8,557 nucleotides of DNA, taken from Noviherbaspirillum sp. GTDB lineage: Bacteria > Pseudomonadota > Gammaproteobacteria > Burkholderiales > Burkholderiaceae. Each line of letters begins with the position of its first letter. Positions within the stretch are counted from its first letter, which is position 1. The stretch covers positions 1 to 8,557 of the forward strand of contig JAQGLQ010000527.1 of assembly GCA_028292785.1 (NCBI GenBank). Direction: 5' to 3'. The notes under the pieces are model-generated. The model saw only the letters and a program-made list of their open reading frames with translations, was not told the DNA's origin and did no database searches. Of the stretch, positions 1 to 5,904 are shown piece by piece. A program made the translations under genes and the position numbers.

Positions 1-1322
1 GCCATGACCACCATGTTGGGAATGCAGCGCAGGTAGGCGATATCGTAGTTGCCGGCGTGCGTCGCGCCGTCGGCGCCCACCAGGCCGGAGCGGTCGAGGG
101 CGAAGGTGACGTCAAGGTTCTGCAGGGCGACGTCGTGGATCAGCTGATCGTAGCCGCGCTGCAAGAAGGTGGAATAGATGGCGACCACCGGCTTCATGCC
201 CTCGCATGCGAGTCCGGCGGCGAAGGTCACCGCATGCTGCTCGGCGATGCCGACATCGTAATAACGATCGGGGAATTTCTGTTCGAACCGCACCATGCCC
301 GACCCCTCGCGCATCGCCGGCGTGATGCCGACCAGGCGTCCGTCCCTGGCCGCCATGTCGCACAACCAGTCGCCGAACACCTGGGTGTAGGTCATCTTGC
401 TCGCGGCGGCGGGCATGATGCCTTCGGCCGGATTTAACTTGCCGGGGCCGTGGTACAGCACCGGATCGGCTTCGGCCAGCTTGTAGCCCTGGCCTTTCCT
501 GGTCACCACATGCAGGAATTGCGGGCCTTTCAGGTGCTTCAGATTCTGCAGCGTAGGTATCAGCGATTCCAGGTCGTGTCCATCGATCGGCCCGATGTAG
601 TTGAAACCGAATTCCTCGAACATGGTCGCCGGCACCACCATGCCTTTGGCATGCTCCTCCAGCCGTTTGGCCAGTTCGAGCATCGGCCCGGGCAGCATCG
701 ACCGGCCGACGTTCTTGGCGGTGGCGTAAAACTTGCCGGACATCAGCCGGGCAAGATAGCGGTTGAGCGCGCCGACCGGCGGCGAGATCGACATGTCGTT
801 GTCGTTCAGGATCACCAGCAGATTGATATCGTTATAGACGCCGGCGTTGTTCATCGCCTCGAACGCCATGCCAGCGGTCATCGCACCATCGCCGATCACC
901 GCGATGGCATGCCGGTCTTCGCCCTTGGTTTTGGCGGCGAGCGCCATGCCGAGCGCGGCGGAAATCGAGGTCGACGAATGTGCGGTGCCGAAGGTGTCAT
1001 AGACGCTCTCCGCGCGCCGCGGGAATCCCGAGATGCCGTTCAACTGGCGCAGCGTCTTCATCTGCTCGCGGCGGCCGGTCAGGATCTTGTGCGGATAGGT
1101 CTGGTGCCCGACATCCCACACCAGCCGGTCTTCAGGCGTGTTGAAGACATAATGCAGCGCGATGGTCAGCTCGACGGTGCCGAGATTGGAAGACAGGTGG
1201 CCGCCGGTGCTCGACACCGAATCGAGCACGAAGGCGCGCAGTTCGTCGGCCAGCGGCTTGAGCTGGCTGCGCGACAGTCTGCGCAGATCGGCGGGTCCAT
1301 CGATTTTTTTAAGCAATTCCAT
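1..1322 (-). CDS. dxs: 1-deoxy-D-xylulose-5-phosphate synthase, N-terminal 440 residues (partial)
   Basis: Dxs condenses pyruvate with glyceraldehyde 3-phosphate, using thiamine diphosphate, to make 1-deoxy-D-xylulose 5-phosphate, the first and flux-setting step of the cytosolic MEP isoprenoid pathway. The frame is open from an ATG at 1322 to the left edge, giving 440 codons; the family is about 620 residues, so roughly the last 180 are outside the window. Visible landmarks are GGHLSSNLG (His42) and [15 protein letters not shown] (His73), the TPP/Mg signature GDGAMTAG at residues 144-151 followed by LNDNDMSIS near 172-179, and the second-domain catalytic glutamate in [13 protein letters not shown] (Glu361, equivalent to E. 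coli Glu370). These all lie nine positions before their E. coli counterparts, so the start is well supported. A weak GGAAAG lies 7 bases before the ATG, inside the end of ispA. It is the third gene of xseB-ispA-dxs. No defect is seen. Confidence 0.97.
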   Translation of the reverse strand, partial: MELLKKIDGPADLRRLSRSQLKPLADELRAFVLDSVSSTGGHLSSNLGTVELTIALHYVFNTPEDRLVWDVGHQTYPHKILTGRREQMKTLRQLNGISGFPRRAESVYDTFGTAHSSTSISAALGMALAAKTKGEDRHAIAVIGDGAMTAGMAFEAMNNAGVYNDINLLVILNDNDMSISPPVGALNRYLARLMSGKFYATAKNVGRSMLPGPMLELAKRLEEHAKGMVVPATMFEEFGFNYIGPIDGHDLESLIPTLQNLKHLKGPQFLHVVTRKGQGYKLAEADPVLYHGPGKLNPAEGIMPAAASKMTYTQVFGDWLCDMAARDGRLVGITPAMREGSGMVRFEQKFPDRYYDVGIAEQHAVTFAAGLACEGMKPVVAIYSTFLQRGYDQLIHDVALQNLDVTFALDRSGLVGADGATHAGNYDIAYLRCIPNMVVM

Positions 1323-1324
1323 AC

Positions 1325-2218
1325 TTATGCTTTCCGCTGCACGATCAGATCCGCGATGTCGCGCAGGCGCCGTGCTTTATCTCCGAATGGCATGAGCGCG
1401 CGGTGCGCGTCATCCCGCAATTTTTCCGCCAGTGACCTCGACCGCTCAAGGCCGAGTATCGATACATAGGTCGGCTTGTTATCGGCGGCATCCTTGCCGG
1501 CCGTCTTGCCCAGCGTGGCGGAATCGGCCGTCGCATCGAGCACGTCGTCGACCACCTGAAACGCCAGGCCGATCGCATCGGCATACGCTTTCAGCGCCGC
1601 CTCTTCGCCGGGCGACAGCGACTTGCCGCTGAGCGCGCCCAGCAACACCGCCGCGCCGAGCAGCGCACCGGTCTTCATCCGGTGCATCCGTTCCAGCTCG
1701 GCCTGCGATAGCGTCAGGCCGACACTCGACAGGTCGATCGCCTGGCCGCCGCACATGCCGAGCGAACCGGCGGCATGCGCGAGCACGCGGATCATCTCGA
1801 TCCTGCGCGCCGGCGCGACCGTGCTTTCCTCGGACAAGACCAGGAAAGCCTGGGATTGCAAGGCGTCGCCGACCAGCAAGGCGGTCGCTTCGTCGTATTT
1901 CACATGCACCGTCGGTTTGCCGCGCCGCATGGCGTCGTCATCCATGCATGGCATGTCGTCATGCACCAGCGAATACGCATGGATCATTTCCACCGCGGCG
2001 GCGGCGCGCCCAAGCGCTGCGGCATCCGCCGAAAACAGGTCGCCGGCCGCGAATGTCAGCAGCGGGCGAATCCGCTTGCCGCCGTCCAGCACCGCGAATC
2101 GCATCGCTTCATGCAGGCGCTCCGGCGCAGCGCGGTGCGGCAGGAGAGCGGCCAGCGCATCTTCCATGTCCGCCTGAACGCATTTCATCCAGCCGTCGAA
2201 AGTCTGTTCCGCCGTCAT
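1325..2218 (-). CDS. ispA: Farnesyl diphosphate synthase (geranyltranstransferase)
   Basis: IspA is a cytosolic prenyltransferase that adds two isopentenyl units to dimethylallyl diphosphate, giving FPP for ubiquinone, undecaprenyl and hopanoid synthesis. The product is 297 residues, the normal bacterial length. GGKRIRP is at 46-52. The first aspartate-rich motif DDMPCMDDD is at 87-95, with Tyr82 five residues before it, an aromatic position known to limit chain length to C15. The second motif DDVLD is at 224-228, followed by [16 protein letters not shown], where the lysines bind diphosphate. I chose the ATG at 2218: it overlaps the xseB stop as ATGA and has GAGG 7 bases upstream. The frame stays open 33 codons further upstream, but that stretch lies inside xseB and looks nothing like the family. 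The TAA stop is 2 bases before dxs, so translation of the two is probably coupled. A close relative such as geranylgeranyl synthase is less likely given Tyr82 and the operon. Confidence 0.96.
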   Translation of the reverse strand: MTAEQTFDGWMKCVQADMEDALAALLPHRAAPERLHEAMRFAVLDGGKRIRPLLTFAAGDLFSADAAALGRAAAAVEMIHAYSLVHDDMPCMDDDAMRRGKPTVHVKYDEATALLVGDALQSQAFLVLSEESTVAPARRIEMIRVLAHAAGSLGMCGGQAIDLSSVGLTLSQAELERMHRMKTGALLGAAVLLGALSGKSLSPGEEAALKAYADAIGLAFQVVDDVLDATADSATLGKTAGKDAADNKPTYVSILGLERSRSLAEKLRDDAHRALMPFGDKARRLRDIADLIVQRKA

Positions 2219-2229
2219 TCGTCGGCCTC
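2215..2229 (-). promoter_or_regulatory. xseB/ispA ATGA overlap with ispA ribosome binding site
   Basis: The ispA ATG (2218-2216) shares bases with the xseB TGA (2217-2215). A GAGG at 2229-2226 lies 7 bases before the ATG inside the xseB coding sequence. This decides the ispA start over upstream in-frame candidates and suggests that ribosomes ending xseB reinitiate on ispA. Confidence 0.85.
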
Positions 2230-2469
2230 GATCCCGGCATCCGATGCGAACGGCTTCAGCATCTCGCCTTCGAGCACCTTGACCTGGCTCTCCACCTTGT
2301 CGAGCTGGCCCGCGCAAAATTTCACCAGTTCGGAACCGCGCTTGTAGGCGGCGACCGAAGCTTCCAGCGGCAATTCGCCTGCTTCCATCTGCGCGACAAG
2401 TTCTTCCAGTTCGGCCATCGCTTCTTCAAACGATGCCGGAAGGGCCGCGGGCATAGGGTTCTTTGACAT
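2215..2469 (-). CDS. xseB: Exodeoxyribonuclease VII small subunit
   Basis: XseB is the small helical subunit that, in several copies, assembles on XseA to form exonuclease VII, which degrades single-stranded DNA into oligonucleotides. The product is 84 residues, typical for the family. Residues 13-60 carry the recognisable core: FEEAMAELEELVAQMEAGELP, then LEASVAAYKRGSELVKFC and a heptad-like helix through KVESQVKVLEG, consistent with a long helical hairpin. The gene opens the xseB-ispA-dxs operon, an arrangement common in proteobacteria although the exonuclease has no known role in isoprenoid synthesis. xseA is not in the window. I chose the ATG at 2469 by family length, but there is no Shine-Dalgarno before it (CTCTCCGTT). 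The frame continues upstream without a stop, including an ATG at 2541 that would add 24 unrelated-looking residues. The TGA stop overlaps the ispA start. Confidence 0.93.
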   Translation of the reverse strand: MSKNPMPAALPASFEEAMAELEELVAQMEAGELPLEASVAAYKRGSELVKFCAGQLDKVESQVKVLEGEMLKPFASDAGIEADE

Positions 2470-2535
2470 AACGGAGAGTTGAAGTTTAGCCCGACATTTT
2501 AGAGCAAACCCCGCCCCAGGGTTGGGAATCGGCAT

Positions 2536-2575
2536 CGGCGGGGCACATTTGCCGCCGCCGGATAGCCGGCTGGCG
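2536..2575 (-). repeat. Two overlapping GC-rich stem-loops in the presumed xseB leader
   Basis: On the minus strand, CGCC-(A)-GCCGG, loop CTAT, CCGGC-GGCG forms a nine-pair stem with one bulged base (2575-2553). CGGCGG at 2557-2552 can instead pair with CCGCCG at 2541-2536 around a ten-base loop. The two stems share bases 2553-2557, so only one can form at a time. Neither is followed by a run of T, so they are not intrinsic terminators. In GC-rich DNA such pairing may be chance. Confidence 0.4.
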
Positions 2576-2626
2576 CACCGCAAGCGGCGATGACTTGTCC
2601 ATGCGGCAACAATAAAGACCACAACA

Positions 2627-2655
2627 TTAATATGGGTCAGGGGGCCGCATCAAAA
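2627..2655 (-). promoter_or_regulatory. Weak candidate promoter for xseB-ispA-dxs
   Basis: Reading on the minus strand, TTTTGA (2655-2650) is separated by 17 bases from TATTAA (2632-2627), in the AT-richest part of the region upstream of xseB. The -35 matches the consensus poorly. A TTGATG two bases further in would leave a spacer of only 15. If used, it gives a leader of about 150 bases containing the overlapping stem-loops at 2536-2575. Other promoters are possible. Confidence 0.2.
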
Positions 2656-2716
2656 TAGGCACATGCTTGATCCGTTTGCCGCGGCTTGGCCTATCTTGGT
2701 ATGTCAGTGCCTCGGT

Positions 2717-2756
2717 TCCATCGGAAGTCATCCATGCGGAGGAAGGTTCCATACGG
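2717..2756 (+). repeat. Three direct repeats TCCAT(N)CGG upstream of the oxygenase promoter
   Basis: TCCATCGG starts at 2717, TCCATGCGG at 2731 and TCCATACGG at 2748. The outer two copies belong to a longer shared GGTTCCAT beginning at 2714 and 2745, 31 bases or about three helical turns apart. The first copy also forms a small inverted repeat, TTCC-ATC-GGAA. They end just upstream of where a -35 would lie for the TATAAT at 2788, a typical place for an activator. I do not recognise the motif and no regulator gene is adjacent. Confidence 0.4.
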
Positions 2757-2764
2757 CAATGCCG

Positions 2765-2793
2765 GGACTTGGTTTAATTGGCTAGGGTATAAT
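2765..2793 (+). promoter_or_regulatory. Probable promoter of the Rieske oxygenase gene
   Basis: A perfect -10 hexamer TATAAT is at 2788-2793, inside a T/A-rich stretch. Seventeen bases upstream is GGACTT, a poor -35; TTGGTT at 2769 is better but leaves a spacer of only 13. A strong -10 with a weak -35 fits a promoter that needs an activator. Transcription would begin near 2800, leaving a leader of about 90 bases before the ATG at 2891. Confidence 0.5.
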
Positions 2794-2890
2794 CTGCGGT
2801 TCTGTCCAAAATTTCCGTTTCATTTTTTGAATACCGGTTTTTGCGGATTCTTTCTCTCTTAGGTTGGTGCAAATTAATTTGGGGGTGGGG

Positions 2891-3991
2891 ATGTCCGATC
2901 TGGCTAATTTTGCCAAGCTCGCGCGATCCAACGCGCAACTTCCGGTCAACGTCTACTTCGACGACAAGCTGTTGCAGCAGGAAATCAAGCATTTATTCCA
3001 TCTGGGCCCGCGCTATGCCGGCCACGAACTGATGGTTCCGAACACAGGCGACTACGCCACGCTCGCATGGGAAAACGAAGGGCGCATGCTGGTGCGCAAT
3101 GCGCAGGGCATCGAGCTCATGTCCAATGTCTGCCGCCACCGGCAGGCGAAAATGTTCGATGGCCGCGGCAATGCAAGCAATCTCGTTTGCCCGCTTCATC
3201 GCTGGACTTACGATCTCAAGGGCGAGCTCATCGGCGCGCCGCATTTCGGCGAGACGCCGTGCACCCACCTTTCGAAGACGCCGCTGCAAGGCTGGAACGG
3301 CCTGCTGTTCGAGCAGAACGGCTTCAATGTCGCACAGAGAATGGCCGGGCTCGGCGTCGCCAGGGATCTCGACTTCAGCGGCTACATGCTCGATCACGTC
3401 GAAGTCCACGAGTGCGACTACAACTGGAAGACCTTCATCGAAGTCTATCTCGAGGACTACCATGTCGAACCGTTCCACCCCGGGCTCGGCAGCTTCGTCA
3501 CCTGCGACGACCTGCGCTGGGAACTCGGCGACGGCTACAGCGTCCAGACTGTCGGCGTGAATCATGCACTGGCGCGCTCCGGCACGCCGAAGTACAAGAA
3601 ATGGCAGGAACAGGTACTCAAGTTCCGCAATGGCGTCGCGCCGCCGCATGGCGCGATCTGGCTGACGCTCTATCCGAACATCATGGTCGAATGGTATCCG
3701 CATGTGCTCGCGGTCTCCACGGTGTGGCCCAGAGGACCGCAGAAGACCGTCAACGTGGTCGAGTTCTACTATCCGGAGGAGATCGTTCTGTTCGAGCGCG
3801 AATTCGTCGAAGCGGAACGCGAGGCTTACATGGAGACCTGCATCGAGGATGACGAGATCGCGCTGCGCATGGATGCCGGACGACGCATCCTGATGGAGCG
3901 GGGAGTCAACGAAGTCGGCCCCTATCAGTCGCCGATGGAAGACGGCATGCAGCATTTCCACGAGTGGTACCGCAGCCGCATGCCGTTCTGA
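2891..3991 (+). CDS. Rieske non-heme iron oxygenase, alpha (catalytic) subunit, substrate unknown
   Basis: The 366-residue product has the layout of a Rieske oxygenase catalytic subunit. An N-terminal Rieske domain carries Cys81-Arg-His83 and Cys100-Pro-Leu-His103, ligands of a [2Fe-2S] cluster. A C-terminal mononuclear-iron domain begins at NWKTFIE (178-184), with His191 and His196 in EDYHVEPFH and a third ligand probably Asp320 or Asp321 in IEDDEIALRMDAG. Such enzymes hydroxylate or demethylate small molecules using O2 and electrons from a reductase. The bridging position, aspartate in naphthalene dioxygenase, is Glu188, as in carnitine and glycine-betaine oxygenases (CntA, GbcA). The 'aromatic ring' label often given to this family is therefore unsafe. 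No beta subunit, ferredoxin or reductase gene is nearby. I chose the ATG at 2891, with GGGGG 5 bases upstream; a TTG at 2864 would add nine residues. It appears to be transcribed alone, from the TATAAT at 2788 to the terminator at 4018. Confidence 0.9.
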   Translation: MSDLANFAKLARSNAQLPVNVYFDDKLLQQEIKHLFHLGPRYAGHELMVPNTGDYATLAWENEGRMLVRNAQGIELMSNVCRHRQAKMFDGRGNASNLVCPLHRWTYDLKGELIGAPHFGETPCTHLSKTPLQGWNGLLFEQNGFNVAQRMAGLGVARDLDFSGYMLDHVEVHECDYNWKTFIEVYLEDYHVEPFHPGLGSFVTCDDLRWELGDGYSVQTVGVNHALARSGTPKYKKWQEQVLKFRNGVAPPHGAIWLTLYPNIMVEWYPHVLAVSTVWPRGPQKTVNVVEFYYPEEIVLFEREFVEAEREAYMETCIEDDEIALRMDAGRRILMERGVNEVGPYQSPMEDGMQHFHEWYRSRMPF

Positions 3992-4017
3992 AACCGGAAT
4001 TCGGCGTATCATCTGAG

Positions 4018-4050
4018 GCCGCCCGGCTCGTTCCGGGCGGCTATTTTTTT
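4018..4050 (+). terminator. Intrinsic terminator after the Rieske oxygenase gene
   Basis: A perfect nine-pair stem, GCCGCCCGG (4018-4026) with CCGGGCGGC (4033-4041), closes a six-base loop CTCGTT. It is followed directly by TATTTTTTT. It lies 26 bases after the oxygenase stop and has no T-run on the other strand, so it acts in the plus direction only. It ends 22 bases before the start of the transporter gene. Confidence 0.93.
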
Positions 4051-4072
4051 CTGGCCTTACCTTTCCGATCTC

Positions 4073-5014
4073 ATGCAGTCACTCTGGATGCTTTTCGCCA
4101 GCTTCTTGTTCGCCATCATGGGCGTATGCGTGAAGCTGGCATCCGATATCTACTCCACTTCCGAACTCGTCATGTACCGGGGCGTGGCCGGCGTACTGTT
4201 TCTCGCCGTCCTGGTCCGCCTGCGGGGCGGCACCTTCAGGACCAGCCTCCCCTGGCATCATCTGTGGCGCGGCATGGTGGGCGTGACTTCACTCCTGCTG
4301 TGGTTTTATGCGATCAGCGAGCTGCCGCTGGCGACCGCGACGACACTCAATTACATGGCGCCGATCTGGTTCGCGGCGATCCTGTTCATGGCGGGCCTGC
4401 TGCGCGCGCGGAAGAAATTCGAATGGGGTCTGACCGCCGCCATCATCCTGAGCTTCATCGGCGTCACCATGCTGCTGCAACCGTCGATCAAGTCCGATCA
4501 ATGGCTCGCCGGCCTGATGGGCCTCGGCTCCGGCTTCCTGTCCGCGCTCGCCTATCTCGCGGTCAAGAAGCTCGGACAAATGGGAGAGCCGGAATACCGC
4601 GTGGTGTTTTATTTTTCGCTGACCGGCATCATCGCCGGCATGCTGGGTGCCGTCGCCGGTCCGGGCTTCCCGGGCAACGACGATGTGACATGGCATACGC
4701 ACAGCCTTGTCGGCGTGATCCTGCTGCTCGGCATCGGCGTCACCGCGACCATCGCGCAGATGGCGATGACGCGCGCCTACCGGCTTGGCAATACGCTGGC
4801 CACGGCGAACCTGCAATACGCGGGCATCCTGTTTTCCAGCTTCTGGGGATTTCTGATTTGGGATGACCGATTCGATTTGATAGCATGGCTCGGCATTGCC
4901 GTGATCCTGATCAGCGGCGTGACAGCTACTTACTACAACACGCGCAACGCCTCGCCACGGACCGCGAAAACTCCCGTTGCCGAGGCCAACGACCCGATCG
5001 CCACCGAGGTTTAG
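4073..5014 (+). CDS. DMT-superfamily (EamA-type) transporter, inner membrane
   Basis: The 313-residue product is very hydrophobic and shows the ten-helix drug/metabolite transporter plan. Helices lie roughly at 4-21, 33-50, 66-82, 88-110, 117-135, 145-165, 176-197, 211-231, 243-263 and 268-286. They form two EamA repeats of about 135 residues (3-136 and 148-286). The repeats share similar loops, for example SELPLATATTLNYMAPIW in the first and MTRAYRLGNTLATANLQYAG in the second. The C-terminal 27 residues are polar and probably cytoplasmic. Family members export or import small metabolites such as amino acids, but the substrate cannot be read from the sequence. No clear Shine-Dalgarno precedes the ATG at 4073. 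The next Met, at residue 6, has none either and would shorten the first helix. The stop is 23 bases before sseA, so the two are probably one transcript. The terminator at 4018-4050 separates it from the oxygenase gene. Confidence 0.9.
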   Translation: MQSLWMLFASFLFAIMGVCVKLASDIYSTSELVMYRGVAGVLFLAVLVRLRGGTFRTSLPWHHLWRGMVGVTSLLLWFYAISELPLATATTLNYMAPIWFAAILFMAGLLRARKKFEWGLTAAIILSFIGVTMLLQPSIKSDQWLAGLMGLGSGFLSALAYLAVKKLGQMGEPEYRVVFYFSLTGIIAGMLGAVAGPGFPGNDDVTWHTHSLVGVILLLGIGVTATIAQMAMTRAYRLGNTLATANLQYAGILFSSFWGFLIWDDRFDLIAWLGIAVILISGVTATYYNTRNASPRTAKTPVAEANDPIATEV

Positions 5015-5025
5015 CCCTCGTCATC

Positions 5026-5040
5026 AAGGAGTGTGCAGTG
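5026..5040 (+). promoter_or_regulatory. Ribosome binding site and GTG start of the sulfurtransferase gene
   Basis: A full AAGGAG (5026-5031) is six bases before GTG at 5038-5040, starting 11 bases after the transporter stop. This fixes a GTG start. Upstream in-frame codons would place the start inside the transporter gene and add unrelated sequence. Confidence 0.88.
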
Positions 5041-5895
5041 ACCTATACCACCCTCATTTCCGCCGCCGACCTGGCGTCCCATGCAGCCGACCCGCGATGG
5101 GTGATCATCGACTGCCGGCATGATCTGACCGATCCCGGTGCGGGCCGCGCCGCCTACGCGTCCGGACATATTCCCGGCGCGGCCTTTGCGCATCTCGATA
5201 CCGACCTGTCCGACAAGCGCCCCGGGCCGAACGGCGAATTTCGCGGTCGCCATCCTCTGCCCGACCGCGAAGCGTTCGCCGTGACCTTGCGGCGCTGGGG
5301 CATCGGCAACGATTCCCAGGTGATCGTCTACGATGCGCAGAGCGGCATGTTCGCCGCGCGCTTGTGGTGGATGCTGCGCTGGGCCGGACATGAAGCGGTC
5401 GCCGTGCTCGATGGCGGGCTGCAGGCGTGGCAGGCGCAGGGAAGCCCCTTGGGCGAAACCGACGCACCCCGTCCGCCGGGGAATTTCGAACTCAAGCCGT
5501 CCATCGCGGCAACCGTTGGGGTCGACCAGGTCGTCGCCAATCTGTCGAACGCCGAACGCATCGTGATCGACGCGCGCGCGCCCGACCGCTTTCGCGGCGA
5601 GAATGAAACGCTCGATCCCGTGGGCGGCCGTATTCCCGGCGCGAAGAATCGCTTTTTCAAGGACAACCTGCAGGCAGACGGGCGCTTCAAGCCGGCCGGT
5701 GAACTGCGCGCGGAGTTCGAAGCGCTGATCCGTTCGCCGGCGACGAGCATCATGCAATGCGGTTCGGGGGCCACCGCCTGCCATAACCTGCTGGCGATGG
5801 AAGTCGCCGGCCTGTCCGGCGCGGCGCTGTATCCGGGCTCCTGGAGCGAGTGGTGCGCCGACCCGTCGCGCCCGGTAGCCACCGGCGCCGCCTGA
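5038..5895 (+). CDS. sseA: 3-mercaptopyruvate sulfurtransferase (two-domain rhodanese family)
   Basis: The 285-residue product has two rhodanese domains, about 5-135 (inactive) and 160-280 (active). The persulfide-forming cysteine is Cys241 in the loop CGSGATACHN. The Cys-Gly-Ser-Gly loop is typical of mercaptopyruvate sulfurtransferases, which move sulfur from 3-mercaptopyruvate to cyanide, thiols or protein acceptors. Thiosulfate sulfurtransferases usually have a CRxGxT loop. The family's usual Val in CGSGVTA is Ala here, a mild change. DARAPDRFRG (178-187) supplies substrate-binding arginines, and the N-terminal domain has DAQSG in place of a catalytic loop, as expected. SWSEW at 268-272 is a family hallmark. 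It is probably cytosolic, since no signal peptide is seen. It follows the DMT transporter by 23 bases and is probably translated from the same mRNA. Its stop is 9 bases from that of the convergent ZIP gene. MST is more likely than thiosulfate:cyanide sulfurtransferase, but the reaction is inferred from the loop. Confidence 0.92.
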   Translation: MTYTTLISAADLASHAADPRWVIIDCRHDLTDPGAGRAAYASGHIPGAAFAHLDTDLSDKRPGPNGEFRGRHPLPDREAFAVTLRRWGIGNDSQVIVYDAQSGMFAARLWWMLRWAGHEAVAVLDGGLQAWQAQGSPLGETDAPRPPGNFELKPSIAATVGVDQVVANLSNAERIVIDARAPDRFRGENETLDPVGGRIPGAKNRFFKDNLQADGRFKPAGELRAEFEALIRSPATSIMQCGSGATACHNLLAMEVAGLSGAALYPGSWSEWCADPSRPVATGAA

Positions 5896-5904
5896 ACATA
5901 ACGC

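Larger units (their letters stand above)
2470..2890. other. Divergent intergenic region between xseB and the Rieske oxygenase gene
   Basis: This 421-base stretch separates two divergent genes and should carry both promoters. I see no supportable protein gene in it. Open frames here are either upstream extensions of xseB or the reverse strand of the oxygenase. It is richer in A and T from about 2610 on than the flanking genes. It contains GC-rich inverted repeats near 2536-2575, a weak minus-strand promoter candidate near 2627-2655, three short direct repeats at 2717-2756 and a perfect TATAAT at 2788-2793. A small RNA cannot be excluded, but nothing in the sequence points to one specifically. 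Confidence 0.7.

Noticed and set aside
450..1469. A 339-codon open frame on the plus strand
   Set aside because: It lies opposite dxs, whose product matches its family throughout. Long opposite-strand frames are expected in GC-rich coding DNA, and this translation resembles nothing I know.
2219..2317. N-terminal extension of ispA by 33 codons
   Set aside because: It would lie inside xseB and reads as random arginine/glycine-rich sequence. The ATGA overlap and GAGG support the start at 2218.
2470..2622. Extension of xseB to 135 residues
   Set aside because: The added residues do not resemble XseB, which is normally about 80 residues long.
2655..2694. Inverted repeat ATAGGC / GCCTAT in the intergenic region
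   Set aside because: Arms of six bases with a 28-base loop are likely by chance, and they have no clear relation to a promoter or terminator.
2864..2890. TTG start for the Rieske oxygenase, nine residues earlier
   Set aside because: The ATG at 2891 has a G-rich ribosome site at good spacing, and the nine extra residues are encoded largely by that site.
2993..4012. A 339-codon open frame on the minus strand opposite the oxygenase gene
   Set aside because: The plus strand encodes all Rieske and iron ligands. The reverse frame has low-complexity, arginine- and acid-rich content typical of a shadow.
4885..5037. Upstream extension of the sulfurtransferase to 336 residues
   Set aside because: It overlaps the end of the transporter gene in another frame, and the AAGGAG plus GTG at 5038 gives the expected family length.
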